This document shows, one piece after another, positions 7,047 through 14,199 of a stretch of 23,531 bases of DNA (within the stretch, counting starts at the first letter, position 1; each line of letters begins with the position of its first letter). Origin of the DNA: JABFRJ01 sp031379035 (GTDB lineage Bacteria > Pseudomonadota > Alphaproteobacteria > Rhizobiales > Hyphomicrobiaceae); the NCBI GenBank assembly GCA_031379035.1, contig JANNEU010000170.1, positions 1 to 23,531 on the forward strand. The letters are read 5' to 3'. The translations under genes and the position numbers were made by a program. A model generated the notes under the pieces. It was not told where the DNA came from, searched no databases, and saw nothing but the letters and a program-made list of their open reading frames with translations.

Positions 7047-8159
7047 ATGTCTACGCACTCCCTCCTGCTTCTTCCTGGCGACGGTATTGGCGTGGAGGTG
7101 ATGCCGCAGGTCGAGCGGGTGATTGCGTTCTTCAACAAGCAAGGCAAGGCGAGCTTCAAGACCGAGACGGCGCTGGTCGGCGGCTGCGCCTACGACAAGC
7201 ACGGCGTCGCCATCACCGACGAAACCGTCGCCAAGGCCAAAGCGGCCGATGCCATCCTGTTCGGCGCGGTCGGTGGGCCGAAGTGGGACAAGGTCCCCTA
7301 CGAGCACCGCCCCGAAGCGGGCTTGCTGCGCTTGCGCAAGGATCTTGACCTGTTCGCCAACTTGCGCCCCGCACTCTGCTACCCGGCACTCGCCGAAGCC
7401 TCATCGCTGAAGCGTGAACTCGTCGAAGGGCTCGATATCCTCATTCTGCGCGAGTTGACCGGGGGCACTTATTTCGGCGAGCCTAAGGAAATCGTGACGT
7501 TGGAGAACGGCCAGCAGCGCGCCGTCGACACCACGGTTTACACCACCTACGAAATCGAGCGCATCGCGCGCGTCGCGTTTGATCTGGCGCGCAAGCGTCG
7601 CGGCCTCGTGCACTCGGCTGAAAAGCGCAACGTCATGCAAACCGGCGTGCTGTGGAACCAAGTCGTCACCGCCACGCACGCCAAAGACGGCCAGGGCGTC
7701 AAGTTGGAGCACATTCTGGCGGATGCCTGCGCCATGCAGCTGGTGCGCAACCCCAAGCAGTTCGACGTCATCGTCTGCGACAATCTCTTCGGCGACATGC
7801 TGTCGGATGAAGCGGCCATGCTCACCGGCTCCATCGGCATGCTGCCATCCGCGTCGCTCGGCGCACCCGATCCGAAAACCGGCAAGTGCAAAGCGCTGTA
7901 TGAGCCCGTGCATGGCTCCGCACCTGATATCGCCGGCAAAGGCCTCGCCAACCCGATTGCGGCGATTGCCAGCTACGGCATGGCACTGCGCTATTCGTGC
8001 GATATGCCCAAGGAAGCCGATCTGATCGACACGGCGATTGCTGCAACGTTGGCGCGTGGCTTCCGCACTGGCGACATCATGCAACCCAACATGCGCCAGG
8101 TCGGCACAACAGAAATGGGCACCGCCATTCTGGAAGAACTGGCGCGCGCGGCCGGCTAA
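7047..8159 (+). CDS. leuB: 3-isopropylmalate dehydrogenase
   Basis: Oxidises and decarboxylates (2R,3S)-3-isopropylmalate to 2-ketoisocaproate with NAD+, the third step of leucine synthesis. The 370-residue protein has LLPGDGIGVEVMPQ at the N-terminus, ILFGAVGGPKWD, the substrate-arginine region LDLFANLRPA and LRELTGGTYFGEP. It also has the metal-aspartate stretch VIVCDNLFGDMLSDEAAML, TGSIGMLPSASLG and the NAD-binding EPVHGSAPDIAGKGLANP. These features, especially the HGSAPDIAG loop, separate it from isocitrate and tartrate dehydrogenases. The length is standard. It starts 243 bp from the divergent MNT gene. No leuC or leuD is in the window. A small metallopeptidase gene follows 85 bp downstream. 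Confidence 0.97.
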   Translation: MSTHSLLLLPGDGIGVEVMPQVERVIAFFNKQGKASFKTETALVGGCAYDKHGVAITDETVAKAKAADAILFGAVGGPKWDKVPYEHRPEAGLLRLRKDLDLFANLRPALCYPALAEASSLKRELVEGLDILILRELTGGTYFGEPKEIVTLENGQQRAVDTTVYTTYEIERIARVAFDLARKRRGLVHSAEKRNVMQTGVLWNQVVTATHAKDGQGVKLEHILADACAMQLVRNPKQFDVIVCDNLFGDMLSDEAAMLTGSIGMLPSASLGAPDPKTGKCKALYEPVHGSAPDIAGKGLANPIAAIASYGMALRYSCDMPKEADLIDTAIAATLARGFRTGDIMQPNMRQVGTTEMGTAILEELARAAG

Positions 8160-8244
8160 GACTACACAAAGATTCTGATCGAGACTGCCGACTGCTGTTC
8201 GCGCCGAACCGCTGCGGGAAACCTATGACCGGGAGACCCGAACC

Positions 8245-8691
8245 ATGGCCACAACCGCACGCAGCGCCCAGCATTGGCGTGACAAGACCGCGCCCTCGCT
8301 GGCCGATGTCGAAGCGCTGGCAGCGTCCGCCTGGGACCGGCTGCCCCATGAATTCCGCAAGCTCTGCGGTGACCTGGTGATCCGCGTCGAGGACTTCGCC
8401 CTCGACGAAGTGCTCGATGAGTTGGAACTGGAGAGCCCGTTTGACCTGATGGGTCTCTATCAGGGCACCTCGCTCGCGCGGCAAAGCGTCAGCGACGTGC
8501 CGCAGGGGCCGAACATGGTGTTCCTCTACCGGCGCGCGATGCTCGATTACTGGGCGGACACCGAAGAATCACTCGGCACCATTGTCACCCACGTGCTGGT
8601 CCACGAGATCGGCCACCACTTTGGCCTGTCCGACGAGGACATGGAGCGTCTCGAAGAGGAAGCGGACCCAAGCCAACACAGCGGCCATTGA
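8245..8691 (+). CDS. Metallopeptidase family protein (minimal zincin, PF06262-type)
   Basis: A 148-residue protein of the small, cytoplasmic zincin-like family. The extended site HEIGHHFGLSDED (120-132) fits HExxHxxGxxD, with His120, Glu121 and His124 plus Asp130 as the probable third ligand. Upstream conserved stretches are LPHEFRKL (33-40), LMGLYQGTSL (68-77) and MVFLYRRAMLDYW (91-103), all usual for this family. It has no signal peptide. The ATG at 8245 has GGGAG upstream and lies 85 bp behind leuB on the same strand, so read-through from leuB is possible. Proteolytic activity in this family is not well established; the fold assignment is firm, the role unknown. Confidence 0.9.
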   Translation: MATTARSAQHWRDKTAPSLADVEALAASAWDRLPHEFRKLCGDLVIRVEDFALDEVLDELELESPFDLMGLYQGTSLARQSVSDVPQGPNMVFLYRRAMLDYWADTEESLGTIVTHVLVHEIGHHFGLSDEDMERLEEEADPSQHSGH

Positions 8692-9094
8692 AAGCGTGAC
8701 TTTTGCGCCAGCCTGCCAGGGTCACGGGTGTGATACCCGGCGCCAGCCATGCTGTTGCCACTTTGACGCGGGACCAGGAGGCTGGGGATAGCAGTTTGAA
8801 TCCCACGATCAAACAGGGGTAAGCTGGTGCCGCAAAGGTGCGGTGGCGTCCGTGTGGCCGCGCATGCAGAACAGCGTCTTTGTGCAACAGATTTTTGTGA
8901 TAAATTGATTTGGGTTCAAGACATCCTGCAACAAGACATCCTGCAACATGAGATGGTGATGCAGCCTGGTGCGAGTTATGATCCCCCCGCACCAGCGGAG
9001 CGGCGGTGGGGCTCATTGTGCGGAATTGAGCGCGAAGGCAGGACGGATGGCGGTAGACCGGACGGATTCGGGACGAGGCAAGACGGGGTTGCAG
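8692..9094. other. 403-bp intergenic region with a 15-bp tandem repeat
   Basis: No open frame here looks coding. It holds a direct repeat of a 9-mer (gcgccagcc, near 8706 and 8740), a short hairpin (CGGGT/ACCCG near 8735) without a T-run, an AT-rich patch (about 8890-8910) that is the likeliest promoter area, and the 15-bp tandem repeat listed separately. No clear terminator for the upstream metallopeptidase gene is visible. Confidence 0.4.
8917..8946. repeat. Perfect 15-bp tandem duplication
   Basis: The unit caagacatcctgcaa occurs twice head to tail (8917-8931 and 8932-8946) just downstream of the AT-rich patch before the secreted HExxH protein gene. It could be a recent slippage duplication or a pair of operator half-sites. 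Confidence 0.8.
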
Positions 9095-9652
9095 ATGACA
9101 GTAGCCTACCTTTGGCAGCGGACGCTGCAGGCTTCCGCAGTATTGGCCTCCCCAGTATTGGGCTCAGTAGTGCTAGTCTGTGTCGTTCTGAGCGGCACCG
9201 CAGCCCCAGTGATGGCGGGCCCGACAGCCGAAGAATACGCAGCGCACGTCGGTGGCGGCGCACAAATCGTCAACTCCGGTGATTTGCGGCTGGATGGCCG
9301 GCCAGCCCGCTGCGGGCAACGGCCCACCGTGCTCGATAATCAGCTCGATGATTACGGCGCGGCTTATCCCGGTTTTCTCATTCTCAATCCGAAGCTTATG
9401 AACAAGGTGTCGACTCCGGTGAAGATGTGGATCTTCGCCCACGAGTGTGGCCACCAGTTTCGCGGGCCGGACGAAGAAACCGCCGATTGCTTTGCCGTGC
9501 AGCGTGGCCGCCGGCAAGGCTGGCTGACGACGGACGGCCTTGAGGAAGTGTGCAATTTCATCGCGCCAGCCAAGGGCGACAGCATGCACTTTTCTGGCGG
9601 CTATCGATGCGAGCAGATGCGGAAGTGTTACACCGATACGGCTATCAAGTAA
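9095..9652 (+). CDS. Secreted Cys-rich HExxH protein (putative metallopeptidase)
   Basis: With the ATG at 9095 the protein has 185 residues and a long hydrophobic export signal (about 11-41: ASPVLGSVVLVCVVLSG, then APVMA before GPTAEE). An ATG at 9047, preceded by AAGG at better spacing, would add 16 residues and is a real alternative. The mature part contains WIFAHECGHQFRGPDEETADCFA. His116-Glu117-x-x-His120 forms the zincin motif, and Glu128 with Asp131 resembles the downstream glutamate helix of gluzincins such as M48. Six cysteines (73, 118, 132, 153, 172, 178) in the mature part suggest disulfides and a periplasmic or extracellular location. It sits upstream of tolB on the same strand with a 267-bp gap. 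I do not recognise a named family; protease activity is inferred. Confidence 0.82.
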   Translation: MTVAYLWQRTLQASAVLASPVLGSVVLVCVVLSGTAAPVMAGPTAEEYAAHVGGGAQIVNSGDLRLDGRPARCGQRPTVLDNQLDDYGAAYPGFLILNPKLMNKVSTPVKMWIFAHECGHQFRGPDEETADCFAVQRGRRQGWLTTDGLEEVCNFIAPAKGDSMHFSGGYRCEQMRKCYTDTAIK

Positions 9653-9919
9653 GTCGCCAGATCACGCGCTGAAACACAACGGACACGAACGGACACGTTA
9701 GAGTGCCGAGGGAACACTTGGGGATCGAGCGCCCCGTCCCAACGCTCACGCAATCAACTGCTGATTTCATGTAATTCATTGCGAAGTTCACGGCCTAATG
9801 GCGTATTTCCGTCACCGTTCCCCGGCATGGAGCGCACCGGGTCGCAGGCCTTCCGAAGCGATCCGCCGATCACCGAGCCGAAGCGCCCAGCGCCTGAGCC
9901 AAGAGCCAAGACCCGTCCC

Positions 9920-11284
9920 ATGTTCCAGCGAAACCTTTCCCAGTTTCCCTCGCCGTCGCGCCGCACGGTGCTCGGGCTGGCGCTTGCCGGTGGCGCGACG
10001 ATTGCCCTGCGCGAGCATGCGTCGGCGCAACAACGCGCCCCAACTGACCTTGGCACCCTCAGCGAGGCGAACATTCGCCCCCGCCCGATTGCCATCCCCG
10101 AATTCATGGGCGAAGACCCAAAACTCGGGACCGATGTGTCCAATATCATCGCCGCCAATCTCGATCGGTCCGGTCTCTTCAAGCCCATTGACCGGGGCGC
10201 GTACATCGAGCGGTTCAACGATCTCAGCCAGCCGCCGCGCTACGCCGACTGGCGCGCCATTGGTGCCGAGGCGCTGGTTGTTGGCCGCACACGCCGCCTG
10301 GCGGACGGCCGCTTGGCCGCTGATTTCAAACTCTACGACACCATTCTGCAGAAACAGATCGACACGCAGAGCTTTGCCGCCGCCCCCCAAACCTGGCGCC
10401 GTCTTGGCCACATCATCGCCGACAAGGTCTACGAGAAATTGACCCTTGAGAAAGGCTATTTCGACACGCAGATCGTCTACATCGATGAAACGGGACCGAA
10501 GAACCGCCGCCTGAAGCGCCTCACCATCATGGATCAGGACGGCTTCAATGCGCGCCTGCTGAGCGACGGCCGTGACTTGGTGCTGACGCCGCGCTTCAAT
10601 CCGGTTGCCCCGGAAATAACGTTCTTGCAGTATGGCGACGGCGGCGCACAGACCCGCGTGTTTGTCATGAACATCGATACGGGCAATCGCGAACTCGTGG
10701 GCAATTTTCCCGGCAAGACATTCGCACCGCGATTTTCGCCGGACGGTCAACGTCTCGCCATGAGCATCGATGAAGGCGGCGCGGTCAGCCTGATCGAGGT
10801 TGATCTGCGGTCGCGCCAGATGCGCCGACTGACGCAGACGGAGCGCATCGACACCGGTCCGAGCTACAGTCCGGATGGTCGCCAGATCGTTTTCGAAAGC
10901 GACCGCGAAGGGAGCCAGCAGCTCTACATTATGAGCGCCGGCGGCGGCGCGGCCAACCGGCTCAGCCGGGGCGATGGCCGCTACTCAACACCGGTCTGGT
11001 CACCACGCGGCGACTTCATCGCCTTCACCAAGCAGGCTGGCGGCGCGTTCCTGATCGGCGTCATGCGCCCCGACGGCACCGAAGAGCGCATTCTGACCAG
11101 CGGCTATCACAACGAGGGGCCCACCTGGGCACCGAACGGCCGCGTGCTGATGTTCTTCCGCGAAGGTCAAGGTGCCACTGGTGGCGCAAAACTCTATTCA
11201 GTCGATCTGACCGGTTACAACGAACGCCAGGTTCCGACCCCGGCCTTCGCCTCCGATCCCGCGTGGTCGCCTTTGCGCCAGTAA
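9920..11284 (+). CDS. tolB: Tol-Pal system protein TolB
   Basis: Periplasmic beta-propeller protein that binds Pal and takes part in outer-membrane constriction and envelope stability. From the ATG at 9920 the protein has 454 residues. Residues 1-35 form a signal peptide with twin arginines (SRRTVLGLALAG), a mild hydrophobic core and a basic residue before ASA-Q, which looks Tat-type. An N-terminal domain (about 40-170) starts RPRPIAIPEFMGEDPKLG. WD40-like TolB repeats follow, seen as APRFSPDGQRLAMS, GPSYSPDGRQIVFESDREG, TPVWSPRGDFIAFT and GPTWAPNGRVLMFF. The frame is open further upstream, but that 47-residue extension is Pro/Arg-rich and precedes the signal peptide, so I exclude it. tolQRA are absent upstream. 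An intrinsic terminator follows. Confidence 0.95.
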   Translation: MFQRNLSQFPSPSRRTVLGLALAGGATIALREHASAQQRAPTDLGTLSEANIRPRPIAIPEFMGEDPKLGTDVSNIIAANLDRSGLFKPIDRGAYIERFNDLSQPPRYADWRAIGAEALVVGRTRRLADGRLAADFKLYDTILQKQIDTQSFAAAPQTWRRLGHIIADKVYEKLTLEKGYFDTQIVYIDETGPKNRRLKRLTIMDQDGFNARLLSDGRDLVLTPRFNPVAPEITFLQYGDGGAQTRVFVMNIDTGNRELVGNFPGKTFAPRFSPDGQRLAMSIDEGGAVSLIEVDLRSRQMRRLTQTERIDTGPSYSPDGRQIVFESDREGSQQLYIMSAGGGAANRLSRGDGRYSTPVWSPRGDFIAFTKQAGGAFLIGVMRPDGTEERILTSGYHNEGPTWAPNGRVLMFFREGQGATGGAKLYSVDLTGYNERQVPTPAFASDPAWSPLRQ

Positions 11285-11290
11285 GTGTCG

Positions 11291-11307
11291 AGGGCATTGG
11301 ATGCCCT
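11291..11307 (+). other. Short perfect hairpin just after tolB
   Basis: AGGGCAT, loop TGG, ATGCCCT: a 7-bp perfect stem starting seven bases after the tolB stop. It has no T-run of its own and stands directly before the terminator hairpin, so it may help stop or protect the tolB message. Confidence 0.5.
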
Positions 11308-11321
11308 GCCGGTGGGCCCCC

Positions 11322-11346
11322 GCCCCAACTGGGTTGGGGCTTTTTT
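11322..11346 (+). terminator. Intrinsic terminator of tolB
   Basis: Stem GCCCCAAC (11322-11329), loop TGG and GTTGGGGC (11333-11340), directly followed by six T (11341-11346). It is a textbook Rho-independent terminator 38 bp after the tolB stop and separates tolB from the lipoprotein and pal genes. Confidence 0.9.
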
Positions 11347-11734
11347 GCACAAACTTTTGAAGTGCCTGTGCACACGACAGGCCCATGCACCCCAGACGAT
11401 ATTGATATCTATGCGATTTCACACGAATCTTTCCAATTCGGAGCCTCGCCAGTTCAGTTGCATTTTGGCATCTCCGGAGCCGGAAAACCGGGCGCGCGCG
11501 CCCAGCAACCTTGATCTTGAAGCCCCGGATCGGTAGCGAATAAAGGCGATTGCCGATATGAGTCTACAGTGCATGCAATCATGCGGGTTCGCCGCAAGGC
11601 GTTTTCGTAGTGTCCGCTCTGGGGGCGGGCGCAAGAAAGGTTAGTTCAAGCCGATGAAGCTTGACACTGGCACACCGGCTGAAGAGCAGGTCTAGCGTAA
11701 GCTCGGGCCAAACTGAAACTGAAGGAGAGATCTC
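11347..11734. other. 388-bp intergenic region upstream of the small lipoprotein
   Basis: I see no convincing gene. It contains a hairpin CCTGT/ACAGG (about 11366-11382), the dyad GATAT-TG-ATATC (about 11398-11409) and, near 11669, TTGACA without a good -10 box at 17 bp. The promoter of the small lipoprotein gene should lie in its last 100 bp, but I cannot place it. Short frames here have poor codon use and no ribosome binding site. Confidence 0.4.
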
Positions 11735-11860
11735 ATGAAAAGCGCAGTAATCCTCGCCGCCGTCATTGCAGCAGTTGCCCTCGGCGCTTGCCGCAAAGAA
11801 GTCGCGCACAAGCCAATGAAGCTCGGCGCCGACGTTGCAACCACCTCGGTTGCAAAGTAA
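11735..11860 (+). CDS. Small lipoprotein, 41 residues
   Basis: A short gene with the strongest translation signal in this stretch: AAGGAGAG lies six to seven bases before the ATG. The peptide starts MKSAVILAAVIAAVALGAC, a short basic n-region and hydrophobic core ending in the lipobox LGAC, so Cys19 should be lipidated after signal peptidase II cleavage. The mature peptide has only about 23 residues (CRKEVAHKPMKLGADVATT and four more). Arg at +2 does not match the Asp inner-membrane retention signal, so outer-membrane sorting is plausible. It resembles entericidin-sized lipoproteins in build, but I do not recognise the family. It is a single-gene unit: tolB's terminator lies upstream and its own strong terminator begins 42 bp after the stop. 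The small size makes it easy to miss in automatic calls. Confidence 0.8.
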   Translation: MKSAVILAAVIAAVALGACRKEVAHKPMKLGADVATTSVAK

Positions 11861-11902
11861 GCCGATCCGGCAAAGGCTGCGATTTCGCAGTGGTTGCCAA
11901 TC

Positions 11903-11950
11903 AAGGGCTGTCTCACATGCTTCGGCATTGAGACGGCCCTTGTTGTTTTT
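11903..11950 (+). terminator. Strong intrinsic terminator with UUCG tetraloop after the small lipoprotein
   Basis: A 13-bp stem pairs 11903-11915 with 11929-11941 and contains one G-U pair. It continues, after one bulged C, into ATGC-TTCG-GCAT, giving 17 pairs capped by the very stable C(UUCG)G tetraloop. A T-rich tail (TGTTGTTTTT, 11941-11950) follows. Confidence 0.92.
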
Positions 11951-12377
11951 GGGATGCGCATCTGCCGTCGCCGCATCTGCCGTCGCCAGATGCCGGCTGC
12001 ACGGTCGTTGCGGCACAGTCCTGTCTGAGGGATCGCTGCAACGCTTGGCACCCGCGCCATGGGCGGCGGGCTATTTGACAGGGGACGGCTGTTGGCCCGG
12101 CTCTGGCTCAGCAGGGCGAATCACGGCTTAGTGTGTTGGCGTCAAGAGTGGTTTCGTCGTTTCAAGGGTCTCGGCCACAATTTCGTACGAAGCCTGCAAT
12201 AGATCACACGCTGGTATCTGGATGGTCGCCTGCCTGACGTGCGGCATGGCTGCCCTGAAACGGGCCGACGGACACACCCTCCGGGGTGCGAACGCCGACA
12301 CAGAGTTCGAGGATCGAGAGCGGTCCACGGCATCTGGCCGGCCTCTGTCAGGGGTCATCCTGGGGAAAGGATTGAAA
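11951..12377. other. 427-bp intergenic region upstream of pal
   Basis: It holds the 15-bp tandem repeat listed next and TTGACA near 12075 with no matching -10 box. The frame leading into pal is open from 12222 but is not typical coding sequence and precedes the signal peptide. On the minus strand 12128-12243 could encode 38 residues (starting MPHVRQATIQIPACDLL) with AGGG upstream; its codon use is poor, so I do not call it a gene. pal should have its own promoter in this region. Confidence 0.4.
11958..11987. repeat. 15-bp tandem duplication with following dyad
   Basis: gcatctgccgtcgcc occurs twice head to tail (11958-11972, 11973-11987). It is followed by agatgc, which can pair with the gcatct of the second copy, so the duplicated unit can also form a short hairpin. 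It starts eight bases after the lipoprotein terminator. Confidence 0.8.
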
Positions 12378-12917
12378 ATGCAGTTTTTGCCTAACCGGAC
12401 ACGCGCGCTTCGCTTTGGTGCGATCATGGCCGCAGTGTTGGCCGTTGCCGCCTGCTCGAACACACCCAAGCCAGAGGACCAGCTGACACAAGGCGGTCTC
12501 GGGGCCAACGGCAAAGGCGCGCCAGCGACACCCGGGTCCGCCCGCGATTTCTCGCAGAACGTCGGCGACCTCGTTTACTTCTCGACCGATCAAACTGACC
12601 TGACACCGGAAGCGCAACAGACACTGAGCAATCAGGCGCGCTGGCTCCAGCAATACGCCCAGTACAGCATTACCATCGAAGGTCATGCCGACGAGCGCGG
12701 CACCCGCGAGTACAACATTGGCCTCGGCTCGAAGCGTGCCGAATCGGTGCGTGCGTTCCTTGCCAAGAATGGCATCGCTGCTGCCCGCATCCGCACCGTG
12801 TCGTTCGGGAAAGAACGCCCAGTGGCCGTATGCAACGATATTTCGTGCTGGTCGCAGAACCGGCGCGCGCAGACCGTGCTCAACAATCGCGGCGGTGCCA
12901 CCGCCGGCAAGAACTGA
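12378..12917 (+). CDS. pal: Peptidoglycan-associated lipoprotein Pal
   Basis: Outer-membrane lipoprotein that binds peptidoglycan through an OmpA-like domain and is released or captured by TolB. From the ATG at 12378 (AAAGG eight bases upstream) the protein has 179 residues. The signal peptide ends in the lipobox VAAC with Cys26 as the lipid site. A short linker (27-56) is rich in Gly, Ala and Pro. The OmpA_C domain follows, with LVYFSTDQTDLTPEAQ (65-80), EGHADERGTREYN (101-113), Arg120 and VSFGKERP, matching the diaminopimelate-binding loop of Pal. Two cysteines near the end (NDISCW and the one before it) could form a disulfide. It is flanked by strong terminators, so it is probably transcribed alone. 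Confidence 0.96.
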   Translation: MQFLPNRTRALRFGAIMAAVLAVAACSNTPKPEDQLTQGGLGANGKGAPATPGSARDFSQNVGDLVYFSTDQTDLTPEAQQTLSNQARWLQQYAQYSITIEGHADERGTREYNIGLGSKRAESVRAFLAKNGIAAARIRTVSFGKERPVAVCNDISCWSQNRRAQTVLNNRGGATAGKN

Positions 12918-12967
12918 CGCAGCCTTAGAATTTTAGGCGCATCTCGGGCGCATCGACAGCGAAGCGA

Positions 12968-12996
12968 CCGGGACGCAGCCGCGCTCCCGGCTTTTT
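12968..12996 (+). terminator. Intrinsic terminator of pal
   Basis: CCGGGA (12968-12973) pairs with TCCCGG (12985-12990), with an inner CGC/GCG pairing, and is followed by C and five T (12992-12996). It lies 50 bp after the pal stop. Confidence 0.85.
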
Positions 12997-13024
12997 CATG
13001 GGCCGGGTCCGGCGGCTGACGCAA

Positions 13025-13076
13025 GTGACGACGGCTGGTGACGACGGCTGGTGACAATGGCTGGTGACGGCGGCAG
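13025..13076. repeat. 13-bp tandem repeat before cpoB
   Basis: gtgacgacggctg occurs twice exactly (13025-13037, 13038-13050), once with two changes (13051-13063) and once in degenerate form (13064-13076). The array ends just before the cpoB start and includes the alternative upstream ATG codons, which is one reason to prefer the ATG at 13090. Confidence 0.8.
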
Positions 13077-13089
13077 GGAAGAGGGCGGG

Positions 13090-14199
13090 ATGGTGTTCGG
13101 CGACGACAAACAGCACGGCTTTGCTACCGGCGCGTCCGACAGGCGCGTGACCGGTGTGGCGCGTCGAGCCCTGACCGTGTCGCTGATGACCGGCGTCTTG
13201 GCTTTTCTGAACACCGCGACTGACGCCCAACAGCCCGCGCCCGCCTATTCGCCCGCCCGGCCTACGGGTCAAGCGGCTGCGAAAGCGGCTCCAAAAGCCG
13301 CCGCAAAATCGGAGGCACCCGCTGCCTCGGCCGCACCGGCACCAGGGGAAGGTGGCTTGCGCAATCGGGTTGAACAACTCGAAGAACAGCTCGTTGAAAT
13401 GCAGGTGGCCGTCGGCACACTGGATAGCCTGGCCAAAGGCGGCGGCAGCTCCAGCTCCGGCGTCTATCGCGGCGGCGGCCAGGATGCCGCTGCTGGCGGC
13501 GGCGGTGATCCAGGCCGCGTCGCAGCGCTTGAGACGCAAGTGCGCGCCCTCGCCACGCAGGTCGATCAGCTCACCCAACAGATCAGGCAAATGAACGCGC
13601 GCGGTCCGGCACAGTCTTCGGCTGTCGCGCCGCTGGCTGCAGCCACCCTGCCACCGCCGCTAGCCAGCGTCCCTGCCGCGTCGGCGCAAGGTGCGGCTGA
13701 TGCGAGCGACCCGATTGGACGCCTGGTCGGCACTGCTGGCACCCGGCTGCCCGCAACGGCCGCAGCACCGCAAGCGGACACCGTTTCCCTGCCCCAGGCC
13801 GGGGCCGGCGATGCGTCGTCCAAGCAAGCCTATGAAACCGCCTACGGCCACTTGCTGCAACAGGATTTCGGGGCCGCCGAGACCGCATTTGACGACTTCC
13901 TGAAGCGGTTCCCCAGCGATCCACTGGCCGGCAACGCTCAATACTGGCTCGGCGAGACGTACTTCGCCCGCGGCCAGTACAAACCCGCCGCCAGCGCCTT
14001 CCTCAAGGGCTATCAAACCTACGCACGCAGCGCCAAGGCCCCCGACAGTGTGTTGAAGCTGGCCATGTCGCTCGATAAGTTGGGCCAGAAGGATGCCGCG
14101 TGCGCCTCCTACGCCGAGCTGACCACAAAGTTCCCCAATGCCCCCGGACACGTCAAAAACCGCGCTGACACCGAGCGGCGCCGCCTCGGGTGCGCCTGA
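13090..14199 (+). CDS. cpoB: Cell division coordinator CpoB (tol-pal system protein YbgF)
   Basis: Periplasmic TolA-binding protein that links peptidoglycan synthesis with outer-membrane constriction. I choose the ATG at 13090 because GGGAAGAGGG stands before it; upstream in-frame ATGs lie within a tandem repeat. The 369-residue product has a basic n-region and a signal peptide (core LTVSLMTGVLAFL, cleavage near TDA-QQ). An Ala/Pro/Lys-rich linker is followed by a coiled coil (about 88-113, RNRVEQLEEQLVEMQ), a Gly/Ser-rich stretch and a second short coiled coil (VAALETQVRALATQVDQL). The C-terminal TPR region (from about 240) carries ETAYGHLLQQDFGAAETAF, NAQYWLGETYFARGQY and ASYAELTTKFP. Trimerising coiled coil plus TPR is the CpoB plan. 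Its 3' end overlaps tilS by 62 bp. Confidence 0.92.
   Translation: MVFGDDKQHGFATGASDRRVTGVARRALTVSLMTGVLAFLNTATDAQQPAPAYSPARPTGQAAAKAAPKAAAKSEAPAASAAPAPGEGGLRNRVEQLEEQLVEMQVAVGTLDSLAKGGGSSSSGVYRGGGQDAAAGGGGDPGRVAALETQVRALATQVDQLTQQIRQMNARGPAQSSAVAPLAAATLPPPLASVPAASAQGAADASDPIGRLVGTAGTRLPATAAAPQADTVSLPQAGAGDASSKQAYETAYGHLLQQDFGAAETAFDDFLKRFPSDPLAGNAQYWLGETYFARGQYKPAASAFLKGYQTYARSAKAPDSVLKLAMSLDKLGQKDAACASYAELTTKFPNAPGHVKNRADTERRRLGCA

Noticed and set aside
9779..9919. Upstream extension of tolB by 47 codons
   Set aside because: It would bury the twin-arginine signal peptide behind a Pro/Arg-rich lead; the ATG at 9920 fits TolB.
11411..11536. 41-codon plus-strand frame between tolB and the small lipoprotein
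   Set aside because: No ribosome binding site, no signal or domain, and atypical composition.
12128..12243. Possible 38-residue minus-strand peptide gene upstream of pal
   Set aside because: Weak ribosome binding site, codon use with low third-position GC compared with neighbours, and no recognisable motif.
12222..12377. Upstream extension of pal by 52 codons
   Set aside because: The lipoprotein signal sequence must be N-terminal, and the ATG at 12378 has a good ribosome binding site.
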